DNA from: an uncultured Propionibacteriaceae bacterium
GTDB lineage: Bacteria > Actinomycetota > Actinomycetes > Propionibacteriales > Propionibacteriaceae
Assembly: GCA_936941515.1 (NCBI GenBank)
Contig: CAKZJI010000402.1
Coordinates: 1-14,500 of the forward strand
Reading direction: 5' to 3'
DNA: 14,500 bases
Shown here: piece by piece, positions 5,646 through 13,096 of the stretch
How the letters are laid out: every line of letters begins with the position of its first letter
Position numbering within the stretch: position 1 is the first letter of the stretch
The notes under the pieces: model-generated
What the model saw: the letters and a program-made list of their open reading frames with translations, nothing else
The model's database searches: none
Told to the model about the DNA's origin: nothing
Made by a program: the position numbers and the translations under genes

Positions 5646-7138
5646 AGATAACTCGCCTCCGTCCACAAATGCATCACAGCGTAAGCCCGCCAGGGCCGCC
5701 AGCTCTCGGCCCGGGCACGTACCTCGCGCCCGCCCGCTACCCCGAGAGCGCGCCGTAAGACCAGGTCACCAGCAGGACAGGCGTCGGGATCGCCCAGGGC
5801 CCGCATGGCGATGAACTCCGCAGTCCACTCTCCCACCCCCTTGACCGCGAGCAGCCGGCGGCGGACCTCACTGCGGTCCGCCTGCCCATCCAACCGCAGG
5901 CCGGCCGCCAACAAGACAGCCACCGCGTGCAGGGTCGCCGCCTTGGCCCGGGTCAGCCGGAGCTCCGTCCGCAATCTATCGGGCCCCATCCCGGCCAGCA
6001 CATCCGGAGCAGGCGGGATAGTCCATCCAGCACCCAACTCCGGCGCAGCCTTCCCAAAGGTGGAGACCATGCGCGCAGCCGCGGTCTTGGCGGCGGCCAG
6101 AGAAATCTGTTGCCCCAGGACGGTGAACAAGGCGAACTCTCCGCCATCAACGGCCCCCGGTATCCGCAGCCCGGGCCGTGCGGCAATCAACCTCCCCATG
6201 GCGGGATCAGTGCCCAGCAACGCCTGCGCTGGCTGCGGGTCGGCATCAATGGCCAGCCACCGCCGGACAACCGTCAGGGTTTCAGTCAGTGCCGACAGCC
6301 CCGGCAGGTTCACCTCAAGGTGGCCGCGCAGATCGACCGCCACTGTCGCAGTCCCCGAGGCAGTCGTGATCAGGCGCTCTATGCGGTCCCCCACCGCCCG
6401 TTCCACACCAGGGACGATGTGGGCGGCCAGCGCAGCGCGCATCGCATCACCCGCAGCCGCCCCAGGAGTAGGCATCCGCAACACCAGGCGGCACCGTCCG
6501 CCGTCGGGGCGCTCCACCGCCGACGCACGTCGCAGCCGGGACGGAGCAGCACCGAACTCGGCCCGCATCACGGCATTGAACTGACGGACGCTCCCGAAAC
6601 CCGCGGCGAACGCGATATCTGCCAGCTGCCAGCCGGTTTGATCCATCAGCGCCCGGGCAGTGTGGGCTCGCCGGCTTTGCGCCAGCTGCTGGGCGGTAGC
6701 ACCGACCTCCGCGACCAGCACCCGGTTCAGATGCCGCTGGCTGACACCCAGCCGCTTGGCCATTGAGGCGATACCACGCTGATCGGCCTCACCATCACGA
6801 ATGGCTCGGATAGCGCATGCCGCCAGGTCTGCGCGGTCGTCCCATCCCTTCATCCCGGGAAGCCGGTCAGGACGGCAGCGTCTGCACGCCCGGAAGCCAG
6901 CCGCCACGGCTGCGGCCGCGCTGGCGAGGAAACGGCAGTTCTCCCGTCGGGGCAACCTGGCAGGACACGATGGGCGGCAGTAGATACCCGTGGAGGTCAC
7001 CGCAAGCACGAAATGCCCATCCCACGCCTGGTCACGACCGGAACACGCCCGGTAGCAGGCGTCTTCGTCAAGAGGCAGTGGACTCACCCTGCCAAGTCTG
7101 CCCGCGACCTGACATGATCTCTGGCGGAATCTGGACAT
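5630..7138 (-). CDS. Ada-type regulator fused to AlkA DNA-3-methyladenine glycosylase
   Basis: This is a 502-residue two-part DNA alkylation-repair protein. Residues about 24-95 form the Ada zinc-binding methyl-phosphotriester acceptor domain, with C54-x3-C58 and C85-x2-C88 at exactly the Ada spacing; C54 corresponds to the methyl-accepting cysteine. Residues about 105-203 are an AraC-type helix-turn-helix (RGIASMAKRLGVSQRHLNRV and WQLADIAFAAGFGSVRQFNAV). Residues about 213-500 are AlkA-like: a helix-hairpin-helix with VKGVGEWTAEFIAMRALG (432-449) and catalytic Asp, probably D458 in PAGDLVL. It should sense methylated DNA, activate transcription and excise alkylated bases. The ATG at 7138 has no Shine-Dalgarno; a GTG at 7087 (VSPLPLDEDACYRAC) would also preserve every domain and matches where relatives usually begin, so the start is uncertain. 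It overlaps ogt by 16 nt. Confidence 0.93.
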   Translation of the reverse strand: MSRFRQRSCQVAGRLGRVSPLPLDEDACYRACSGRDQAWDGHFVLAVTSTGIYCRPSCPARLPRRENCRFLASAAAAVAAGFRACRRCRPDRLPGMKGWDDRADLAACAIRAIRDGEADQRGIASMAKRLGVSQRHLNRVLVAEVGATAQQLAQSRRAHTARALMDQTGWQLADIAFAAGFGSVRQFNAVMRAEFGAAPSRLRRASAVERPDGGRCRLVLRMPTPGAAAGDAMRAALAAHIVPGVERAVGDRIERLITTASGTATVAVDLRGHLEVNLPGLSALTETLTVVRRWLAIDADPQPAQALLGTDPAMGRLIAARPGLRIPGAVDGGEFALFTVLGQQISLAAAKTAAARMVSTFGKAAPELGAGWTIPPAPDVLAGMGPDRLRTELRLTRAKAATLHAVAVLLAAGLRLDGQADRSEVRRRLLAVKGVGEWTAEFIAMRALGDPDACPAGDLVLRRALGVAGGREVRARAESWRPWRAYAVMHLWTEASYLCSKN

Positions 7139-7200
7139 GGCAGTGGTGAGATTCAGCCGAAATCCCTCGCCCTATCCCCCGTCGCTTCCCAGCAAGGCAC

Positions 7201-7206
7201 TATTAT
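7201..7206 (+). promoter_or_regulatory. -10 box 6 nt before the EF-G-like start codon (leaderless arrangement)
   Basis: TATTAT is followed by six bases and then the ATG at 7213, so transcription starting at the usual distance would begin on the A of the start codon. No Shine-Dalgarno lies at a usable distance (the nearest AAGG is 15 nt away). No clear -35 is visible. Confidence 0.6.
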
Positions 7207-7212
7207 TCATCC

Positions 7213-9294
7213 ATGGCCTCAAAGTCGAGTACTCACGTAGCAATCAGTTCTCCCGACCAGATCCGTAATGTCATCCTCGTCGGAGCCAGCGGCTCCGGGA
7301 AGACCACCCTCTTCGAGCACCTTCTGCGCGCCCGGGTCGAGGGGTACCGCGGTGAGAAGGACAGCCCAGAGCGGGCCGCATCGCTGACGCTGGCCTCCAT
7401 TCCCTCCTCCGATGTCCAGATCAACCTCCTGGACGCCCCCGGGCATCCGGAATACGTCGGTGAGCTCCGCGCAGGGCTGAGAGCCGCTGATGCAGCCGTG
7501 TTCGTCATACCCGCCGGGGAGGAGGTCCAGCCGGCCACTGTTGCGCTGTGGGAGGAGTGCCAGCAGGTTGGGCTGCCGCGCATCATCGCGATCACGAAGC
7601 TGGACCAGGGCCGAGCCGACTTCCTGTCCATGGTGGAGGTCTGCCGTGACGCCTTCGGGGAGGGGGTCGTCGCCGCGCTGCTGCCCATCCGTGAGGGGGA
7701 CCGCTCCACGGGCAACATCTCCCTGCTGAACAAGCGCATCCATGACTACTCCTCCGGCACCCGCGTCTCCCGCGACGCCACCGAGGAGGAGACCGCATAC
7801 ATTGAGGAGCAGCGCGCACCCATGCTGGAGGCGATCATCACCGAGCTCCAGGACGAGGACCTGATGGAGCGCTACCTGGAGGGCGAGGAGATCGCGGTCG
7901 CTGAGGTCTACGAGGTGCTGAACCGCGCCATCATCAGCGCCCGCTTCTTCCCCGTGCTGCCCGCCCACACCACCAGCGACGTCGGCACGGAGGAGCTGCT
8001 GCGCTGGATCGAGAAGGGCTTCCCCGCCGCGAACACCAAGACCGTTCCCGACATCGTCACCCTCGACGGAGAGACGCTGCCGCGCACCACCTGCGACCCA
8101 GAGGGCCCGCTCGTCGCGCAGGTGATCCGCACCACGAGCGACCAGTACTCGGGGCGGCTGTCGCTGGTCCGGGTGTTCTCCGGCACCCTCCAGGCTGAGG
8201 ACGCCGTCCACGTCTCCGGCAAACGTGAGCTGTTCGGCGAGTCCACCGATCCCTCACATCCCGACCACGACGAGGGAGACAAGGTCGGGCAGCTGTCGGC
8301 TCCCATCGGTGTGGAGCTGGTGGGCAAGACCAAGGCCATCGCAGGAGAGATCGTCTACATCGCACGCCTGGCCAAGGCCGAGACCGGCGACTCCCTGTCC
8401 AACCCGGACCGACCCGCCGCCATCCGCCCGTGGCGCGTCCCCCAGGCGCTGCTGCCGGTGGCCATTGAGGCTGACACCCGCAACGACGAGGACAAGCTGG
8501 GCAGCGCACTGCAGCGGTTGGCCGTCGAAGACGTGACCGTGCGGCTGGAACGCCATCCGGAGACAGACCAGCAGCTGCTGTGGACGATGGGACAGGCCCA
8601 CAAGGAGCTGCTGCTGGCGCGTCTGAGGCAGCGTTATGGGTTGAACGTGCATGAGGTTCCCGTGAAGGTGCCGCTGCGTGAGACCTTCATCGCTCCGGCG
8701 AAGGCCCAGGGCCGCCATGTGAAGCAGTCCGGCGGCCACGGCCAGTATGCGGTGTGCGAAATCGAGATCACGCCTCTCGAACGCGGCGCCGGCTACGAGT
8801 TCATCGACAAGGTTGTGGGCGGGGCCGTTCCACGCCAGTTCATCGGCTCAGTCGACAAGGGACTGCAGGCCCAGATGGCCAAGGGCACCCGTTTCGGCTT
8901 CCCGGTGGTGGACATCGCGGTGACCCTGTACGACGGGAAGGCCCACTCCGTCGACTCCTCCGACATGGCCTTCCAGACCGCGGGCGCCCTGGCTCTCAGG
9001 GAGGCCGCAACCGAGCACAACGTCGGCGTGCTGGAACCGGTCGACCAGGTGCGGATCACGGTCAACGAGGCCTTCCTTGGCCCGGTCCTGACCGACCTGG
9101 CGGGTCGTCGTGGCCAGGTGCTCGGCAGCGACGCCGACACCGAACATCACGCCATCATCGACGCCCTAGTGCCGCAGCTGGAGTTGATCAACTATCCCAT
9201 CGACCTGCGTGGCCTGGCGCAGGGAACCGGCAGCTTCACCCGGGAGTTCAACAGCTACGAGCTGATGCCCCGGGAGCTGTGGCCGAAGGAATGA
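7213..9294 (+). CDS. EF-G-like translational GTPase (EF-G2 type)
   Basis: This 693-residue protein has the full five-domain elongation factor G layout: GTPase domain about 18-265, domain II about 295-395, then III, IV and V to the C-terminus ([16 protein letters not shown] and [20 protein letters not shown] are in IV/V). The P-loop is GASGSGKT (24-31) and G3 is DAPGH (74-78), with the catalytic histidine kept. It differs from canonical EF-G in G2, where ERAASLTL replaces the EKERGITI type, and in G4, where TKLD (128-131) replaces NKxD. Those changes mark the EF-G2/FusA2 paralogue group common in actinobacteria, whose cellular role is unsettled; canonical translocation is probably done by another gene. 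It stands alone, starts 6 nt after a TATTAT box with no Shine-Dalgarno, and ends just before a strong terminator. Confidence 0.92.
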   Translation: MASKSSTHVAISSPDQIRNVILVGASGSGKTTLFEHLLRARVEGYRGEKDSPERAASLTLASIPSSDVQINLLDAPGHPEYVGELRAGLRAADAAVFVIPAGEEVQPATVALWEECQQVGLPRIIAITKLDQGRADFLSMVEVCRDAFGEGVVAALLPIREGDRSTGNISLLNKRIHDYSSGTRVSRDATEEETAYIEEQRAPMLEAIITELQDEDLMERYLEGEEIAVAEVYEVLNRAIISARFFPVLPAHTTSDVGTEELLRWIEKGFPAANTKTVPDIVTLDGETLPRTTCDPEGPLVAQVIRTTSDQYSGRLSLVRVFSGTLQAEDAVHVSGKRELFGESTDPSHPDHDEGDKVGQLSAPIGVELVGKTKAIAGEIVYIARLAKAETGDSLSNPDRPAAIRPWRVPQALLPVAIEADTRNDEDKLGSALQRLAVEDVTVRLERHPETDQQLLWTMGQAHKELLLARLRQRYGLNVHEVPVKVPLRETFIAPAKAQGRHVKQSGGHGQYAVCEIEITPLERGAGYEFIDKVVGGAVPRQFIGSVDKGLQAQMAKGTRFGFPVVDIAVTLYDGKAHSVDSSDMAFQTAGALALREAATEHNVGVLEPVDQVRITVNEAFLGPVLTDLAGRRGQVLGSDADTEHHAIIDALVPQLELINYPIDLRGLAQGTGSFTREFNSYELMPRELWPKE

Positions 9295-9308
9295 CTGCCT
9301 GAGCACAT

Positions 9309-9350
9309 GACGCTGGGGTGACCGCGCACACGGTCACCCCAGCGTCTTTT
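9309..9350 (+). terminator. Intrinsic terminator of the EF-G-like gene
   Basis: GACGCTGGGGTGACCG (9309-9324) and its perfect complement CGGTCACCCCAGCGTC (9331-9346) form a 16-bp stem with a 6-nt loop, followed by TTTT (9347-9350), 14 nt after the stop codon. It is oriented for the plus strand. The same hairpin lies 17 nt past the convergent yccF stop and may also slow transcription from that side, though no T-run follows there. Confidence 0.92.
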
Positions 9351-9366
9351 CCTCCCTGGAAAGGGG

Positions 9367-9777
9367 TCAGATCGAATGCAGCGGCCGCTCCCAGGGGGCC
9401 AGGCTGCTGCGGTCCACGATCCGCTTGCCGAAGGGAACGCAGGTGATGGGAATCATCTTGAGCGAGACCACCGCATTGACGATGCCGACGATGGTGATGG
9501 CCTGCGCCACCGCAGCCACGAGGTGCCCGAGCGCCAGCCACCAGCCGCAGAACACAAACCAGAGCAGGTTCATGATGCCAGCGCCCGCACCTGCGTTGGG
9601 GCTGGGCACCACGGCCTTCCCGAAAGGCCATACGACATACGCCGCCATCCGGAACGCCGCGACGCCGAATGGGATCGTGATGACGAGCAGACAGGAGATG
9701 ATCCCCGCGATGACATAACCGATCGCAAGCCAGAGGCCGGCGAAGACAAACCAGATCAGATTCAGCAGGGTGCGCAT
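9367..9777 (-). CDS. YccF family inner-membrane protein
   Basis: This is a 136-residue membrane protein with two copies of a similar hydrophobic unit, the pattern of the YccF family (PF03733, formerly DUF307). The first unit has LLNLIWFVFAGLWLAIGYVI (4-23), the second IMNLLWFVFCGWWLALGHLV (68-87). Each is followed by a further hydrophobic stretch and a PFGK motif (51-54 and 115-118). Three to four membrane segments are expected. The biochemical role of the family is unknown. The ATG at 9777 is chosen over an open 19-codon extension because the conserved family sequence begins there and because a TATGGT box sits 6 nt upstream, suggesting a leaderless message. It follows the importer ATPase by 53 nt on the same strand, so read-through from that operon is also possible. 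Confidence 0.88.
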   Translation of the reverse strand: MRTLLNLIWFVFAGLWLAIGYVIAGIISCLLVITIPFGVAAFRMAAYVVWPFGKAVVPSPNAGAGAGIMNLLWFVFCGWWLALGHLVAAVAQAITIVGIVNAVVSLKMIPITCVPFGKRIVDRSSLAPWERPLHSI

Positions 9778-9783
9778 GGGACA

Positions 9784-9789
9784 ACCATA
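9784..9789 (-). promoter_or_regulatory. -10 box 6 nt before the yccF start codon (leaderless arrangement)
   Basis: TATGGT on the minus strand fits TANNNT and is followed by exactly six bases before the ATG at 9777. No Shine-Dalgarno is present in front of that ATG. This is the same spacing as at 7201-7206 and 13085-13090. No good -35 is seen. Confidence 0.45.
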
Positions 9790-9830
9790 GAGTGGGGCAG
9801 GGGCTCTGGCAGTCCGGCATCGCCCTGATC

Positions 9831-10637
9831 TCATCCCCGATCCGGCATTCCCCGCCCGCCGTTCCTCACGGAGACGAAGGTGTAGGTGGCCGGGTCGAAT
9901 CCGACGTCGCAGCCGAAGGCCTCTTGGAGACTTCCGTCGACGGCCAGTTCAGCCGGAGAGCCGATGAGCAGCCCCTCCCCCGATCCAGCCAGCCACAGCC
10001 TGTCGGCATGCCGGGCCGCCACCTCAACATCATGGGTGCAGACGACGACCGCCAGGCCGCGCTCATGGGCGAGATCCGACAGCAGCTCGAACACGCGGAT
10101 GCGGCCTGGCGGGTCGAGGAACGCCGTCGGCTCGTCGAGCAGCAGGAGCTCCGGCTCCTGGGCGATGGCCCGGGCGATCATCACCCGCTGCCGCTGGCCG
10201 TCGGACAGCTCCCACATCATGCGACCCGCCAGCTCACCTCCCCTCACCGCCGTCAGTGCCTCTAAGACGACCGCCCTGTCGGTGACGGTGAGACGCCCCG
10301 ACCAGCCGGTGTGCGGGTGCCGTCCCAAGCCGACGACCTCGGCAGCGGTGAGGCGCCCGGGGTCAACCTGATCGGTCAGGACCACTGCTGCCCTCCGGGC
10401 CAGTTCGTCGCGTCTCATGCCTGCCAGGTCTCGGCCGAGTATGCGAACCCGTCCGGCAAGGGGCAGCTGGAGGCCCGCGACGGTGCGCAGCAGCGTCGAC
10501 TTTCCCGCCCCGTTGGGGCCGACGAGTCCCACCAGGGTCCCGCTCTCCAGGCTGGCGTCCAGCCCGGTGAGCACCTGCTTCCTGCGTCTGCCGTTGCGGT
10601 AGCCGACGGTGAGTCCCTCAAGTGTCAGGACGCTCAC
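9831..10637 (-). CDS. ABC transporter ATPase, FecCD-type importer (probable corrinoid uptake)
   Basis: This 268-residue cytosolic ATPase should power the importer made with the permease and binding lipoprotein encoded just upstream. All nucleotide-binding motifs are intact: Walker A GPNGAGKST (40-48), Q-loop Q90, signature LSDGQ (144-148), Walker B LLLLDEP (164-170) and switch H202. Length and sequence fit the FepC/BtuD/FhuC group. The GTG at 10635-10637 overlaps the permease stop as GTGA, with AAGGGGAG upstream, so translation is coupled to the permease. The substrate is not visible in the ATPase itself; the cobalamin riboswitch ahead of the operon points to cobalamin or another corrinoid, so BtuD-like is the best reading. 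Confidence 0.92.
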   Translation of the reverse strand: MSVLTLEGLTVGYRNGRRRKQVLTGLDASLESGTLVGLVGPNGAGKSTLLRTVAGLQLPLAGRVRILGRDLAGMRRDELARRAAVVLTDQVDPGRLTAAEVVGLGRHPHTGWSGRLTVTDRAVVLEALTAVRGGELAGRMMWELSDGQRQRVMIARAIAQEPELLLLDEPTAFLDPPGRIRVFELLSDLAHERGLAVVVCTHDVEVAARHADRLWLAGSGEGLLIGSPAELAVDGSLQEAFGCDVGFDPATYTFVSVRNGGRGMPDRG

Positions 10638-11656
10638 AGCTCTCCCCTTCGTCGCCGCAGCAGGATCCAGATGACCACCGGCGCGCCGAAGGCCGCGTTG
10701 ACGGCGTTCAGCGGCAGCACCCCGTCGCCGGGCAGACCCGAGATGATGTCCGCGACCAACGCCATCAAGGCCCCGAGCAGGGCCGTGGCAGGGAGGAGAA
10801 CACGATGGTTCGACGTGTTGAACATGCCGCGTGCCAGGTGCGGCACCGCCAGTCCGATGAACTGTATGGGGCCGCAGAAGGCCGTGACAGCGCCGGCGAG
10901 CAGTGAGGTGAGCGCTATCAGCGCTGTCCGTGCGCCGCGCACCCGCAAGCCGGCGCTCTGGGCATAGCGCTCCCCCAGCAGCAGGGAGTTGAGCGGCTTC
11001 ATCAATGTCACGAAGGCCAACAGCCCGACCCCGATCACCGCCGCGAGCACCCTGAGGTTGCTCCAGGTCACTCCCCCATAGCTGCCGAAACGCCAGCGTG
11101 TGAAGGCCGCTATCAGCTCCGGCGTGGAGAACGACATCAGGACGCTGACCCCGGCGGAAACCAGGTAACCCAGCATCACGCCAATCAGCAGCAAGGTCAC
11201 CGAGGAGCGGACGGCCCGCCCGAAGAGAAGCACCAGCGCCATGACGGCTGCGGAGCCGAGCGCCGAGGCGATGATGACCGCGATGTCACCGCCGAGTCCC
11301 AGACCAGCTGTCAGTGACGCAGCGCTCGCTCCCCCTGCCACCAGGATCACCGCCGCGACCCCCAGCGACGCACCCGACGAGATGCCCAGGATGAACGGGT
11401 CGGCCAGCGGGTTTCGAAACAACGTCTGCATGGCCAGCCCCGCCGTCCCGAGGCTCGCGCCCGCCAGGCAGGCAGTCAGGGTGCGCGGCAGCCGCACTGA
11501 GCCGATGATCAGCTGGGCGACGGGGCGGGTGGGCCGCCCGGTCAGCACAGCCCAGACCTCCTCGAAGGTGATCTGGGCTGGGCCGAGCCACAGGCCGGCG
11601 GCCACGGCGACCGCCAGGGCGGTGATCAGCAGAGCGAACCCGACACGGGCACGCAT
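10634..11656 (-). CDS. FecCD-family ABC transporter permease (probable corrinoid uptake)
   Basis: This 340-residue integral membrane permease forms the transport channel, normally as a homodimer. It has the expected nine to ten membrane helices and the family signatures: ASLGTAGLAMQTLFRNPLAD (67-86), then PFILGISSGASLG (87-99), the cytoplasmic loop with FTRWRFGSYGGVTW, and near the end GPIQFIGLAVPHLARG, which contacts the ATPase. The length is normal for BtuC/FecC/FhuB-half proteins. The ATG at 11656 shares one base with the binding-protein stop (TGATG), and the stop overlaps the ATPase GTG (GTGA), so all three are translated as a tight operon. Substrate assignment to corrinoids rests on the upstream riboswitch, not on this sequence. 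Confidence 0.93.
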   Translation of the reverse strand: MRARVGFALLITALAVAVAAGLWLGPAQITFEEVWAVLTGRPTRPVAQLIIGSVRLPRTLTACLAGASLGTAGLAMQTLFRNPLADPFILGISSGASLGVAAVILVAGGASAASLTAGLGLGGDIAVIIASALGSAAVMALVLLFGRAVRSSVTLLLIGVMLGYLVSAGVSVLMSFSTPELIAAFTRWRFGSYGGVTWSNLRVLAAVIGVGLLAFVTLMKPLNSLLLGERYAQSAGLRVRGARTALIALTSLLAGAVTAFCGPIQFIGLAVPHLARGMFNTSNHRVLLPATALLGALMALVADIISGLPGDGVLPLNAVNAAFGAPVVIWILLRRRRGEL

Positions 11657-12897
11657 CAGGCGGGCAGCTGCTGGTAGAAGGTGTAGTCCTGATCGGCGAA
11701 CAGTTCGGGGTGCGCGGACTTGGCCAGGTCACGCAGCACCAGGTCGGGACGCACGACGCCCTGCTGCCAGTAGTCATTGCCGCCCCCCTGGTTGATGCGT
11801 TTGGTGGGGTTGAACACCCGGCCCTCCTGCGCTGCCTTGATGGTGAGCAGGTTCGGGTCCTCAGCACCCATCGCGGAGATGCTGGCCCACTTCCCGGTGA
11901 AGTCGGCATTGATCCAAATGTCGGCGTTCGAGGCCCTCTCCAGGACCACTTCGATGGCCACCTGGTCGCTTCCGGTGGAGTCCACGTCGGCGAAGACGTA
12001 GCTCATTCCAGCGTCGGCAAGAAGGGCCGCGAGGTAGCTTGTGCCCCCGGCTCGCGGCCACTGTCCCTGATACGGCGAGCCTGTGACGGCGGTGGGACGT
12101 TCCGTGACCTGCTGGGCCTTGGCCTTGACGGCCTCGTAGTCGGTCGTGATCTGCCTGAAGGCCTCATTGGCGAGGCCCTCGGTGTTGGTCAGCAGCGCCG
12201 TGAACTTCAGCCATTCGGCCCGTCCGAGCGGGGTCTGCTCCAACCATTCGGCATTGCCCACCACCGGTATCCCAAGTTCTCTGAGCTTGTCGTGGGCTGG
12301 ATCGGCCATGCCGCTGGAGACGAACACGTCTGGGGTGACGGAGCCGACAGTCTCCACGTTGATGCCGCCGGTCTCAGTGCCGAATCCGGTGATCTTGCCT
12401 TCCTGGACTCGCTTGGCGATGGGCTCCGACCAGACGAACGACGGCGAGTCCACCGCGATAATCGAGTCGGTGACTCCAAGCAGTTCGAAGGCCGGAAGCT
12501 GGGTGGCCGATGATGTGGCGACCCGCTTGACGGGGATCGTGATGCGCTGCGCATTGGCCAGTTCTGCGGGCAGCTCAGGCGTGGCCCCGCAGTGGATCAG
12601 GACGTAGGTCTCCGGCGCACCCCCCTTCACCGGCTCCTTGACGTTGACCACCTTGTAGGAGCCGTAGTATTCGACGGTGATCCCCACGGCGTGGTCGAAG
12701 GCCACCTGTTCGGGGAAGTAGTTCACCTCCGGGTTGTAGTCGGTGATGCAGCCGTCAGCTCCGAGCCCGGGAGCAGTGCTGCCGGAGGAACTCGTCGCAG
12801 TAGGGGTGTCCGACTGGTTCGTTGCGGACTGGGAGCAGGCCCCTAGGGGGAGGAGCGCGAGGGCTGCGAAACCTGCTAGAAGATGTTTGAGTTGCAC
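11656..12897 (-). CDS. Substrate-binding lipoprotein of a riboswitch-controlled ABC importer
   Basis: This 413-residue lipoprotein should capture the substrate outside the membrane and deliver it to the FecCD permease. The signal peptide is short (residues about 5-18) and ends in the lipobox LGAC with C21 as anchor, followed by a Ser/Thr-rich linker to about 45. The mature part has a two-lobed helical-backbone binding-protein fold (PF01497-like), including SVTPDVFVSSGMADPAHDKL and LGRAEWLKFTALL. It carries an extra N-terminal segment (about 50-110, with C50 and C103 possibly bonded) before the usual family start, and is longer than typical BtuF. The GTG at 12895-12897 is chosen because GGTGA lies 5 nt upstream and it gives a proper signal peptide; an ATG far upstream would run through the riboswitch. 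The cobalamin riboswitch immediately ahead implies repression when cobalamin is sufficient. Confidence 0.9.
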   Translation of the reverse strand: MQLKHLLAGFAALALLPLGACSQSATNQSDTPTATSSSGSTAPGLGADGCITDYNPEVNYFPEQVAFDHAVGITVEYYGSYKVVNVKEPVKGGAPETYVLIHCGATPELPAELANAQRITIPVKRVATSSATQLPAFELLGVTDSIIAVDSPSFVWSEPIAKRVQEGKITGFGTETGGINVETVGSVTPDVFVSSGMADPAHDKLRELGIPVVGNAEWLEQTPLGRAEWLKFTALLTNTEGLANEAFRQITTDYEAVKAKAQQVTERPTAVTGSPYQGQWPRAGGTSYLAALLADAGMSYVFADVDSTGSDQVAIEVVLERASNADIWINADFTGKWASISAMGAEDPNLLTIKAAQEGRVFNPTKRINQGGGNDYWQQGVVRPDLVLRDLAKSAHPELFADQDYTFYQQLPA

Positions 12898-12936
12898 TGT
12901 TGTCACCACTTCCTGGATATCGCGTCCGTTGGGGAA

Positions 12937-13026
12937 AGCCGTCGATACCAGTTCCTGACTTCCCTTCCTCGGGTCACAGTGGCGCGACCGTCCCGGATTC
13001 ACACCGGGTTCCTGTGCATCTCGGCT
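12937..13026 (-). promoter_or_regulatory. Cobalamin riboswitch (compact form)
   Basis: On the minus strand the leader carries the conserved cobalamin riboswitch blocks in order: AGGAACCCGGTGTGAATCC, then CGGTCGCGCCACTGTGACC, then AAGTCAGGAACTGG (the B12 box, complement of 12951-12960 in its core). A closing helix is visible: AGCCG with GAT (13018-13026) pairs with ATC and CGGCT (12937-12946), and CCCGG/CCGGG forms an inner hairpin. Only about 11 nt separate the GACC end of the second block from GTCAGGA, so the large peripheral helices of many family members are missing. No intrinsic terminator follows; the start region (GGAAG, GGTGA, GTG) lies 40-50 nt downstream, so control is probably at translation start. 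It belongs to the importer operon. Confidence 0.9.
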
Positions 13027-13033
13027 GTGCAGA

Positions 13034-13064
13034 AATCTACTAAAAGTTCCCCAGCTGCTCTCAA
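13034..13064 (-). promoter_or_regulatory. Probable promoter of the riboswitch/importer operon
   Basis: On the minus strand TTGAGA (complement of 13059-13064) and TAGATT (complement of 13034-13039) are 19 bp apart, a little longer than ideal, and lie just upstream of the riboswitch closing helix. Transcription would start near 13026-13028, right at the first helix. An alternative -10 with shorter spacing (TAGTAG) overlaps it. Confidence 0.5.
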
Positions 13065-13084
13065 GATGGGGTGAATTATGCGGT

Positions 13085-13090
13085 TATCAT
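13085..13090 (+). promoter_or_regulatory. -10 box 6 nt before the trmB start codon (leaderless arrangement)
   Basis: TATCAT fits TANNNT and is followed by exactly six bases and then the GTG at 13097. No Shine-Dalgarno is present. The spacing repeats that seen for the EF-G-like and yccF genes. The -35 region would overlap the -35 of the divergent importer promoter. Confidence 0.5.
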
Positions 13091-13096
13091 CACCGG

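Noticed and set aside
5805..6766. Two long plus-strand open frames (259 and 279 codons)
   Set aside because: Both lie opposite the Ada/AlkA gene, which has every family motif on the minus strand. The shadows are low-complexity in composition.
7219..8211. 330-codon minus-strand open frame
   Set aside because: Opposite the GTPase domain of the EF-G-like gene; a shadow of its codon bias.
12898..13002. N-terminal extension of the substrate-binding protein
   Set aside because: It would translate through the cobalamin riboswitch and place 35 non-signal residues before the lipoprotein signal peptide.
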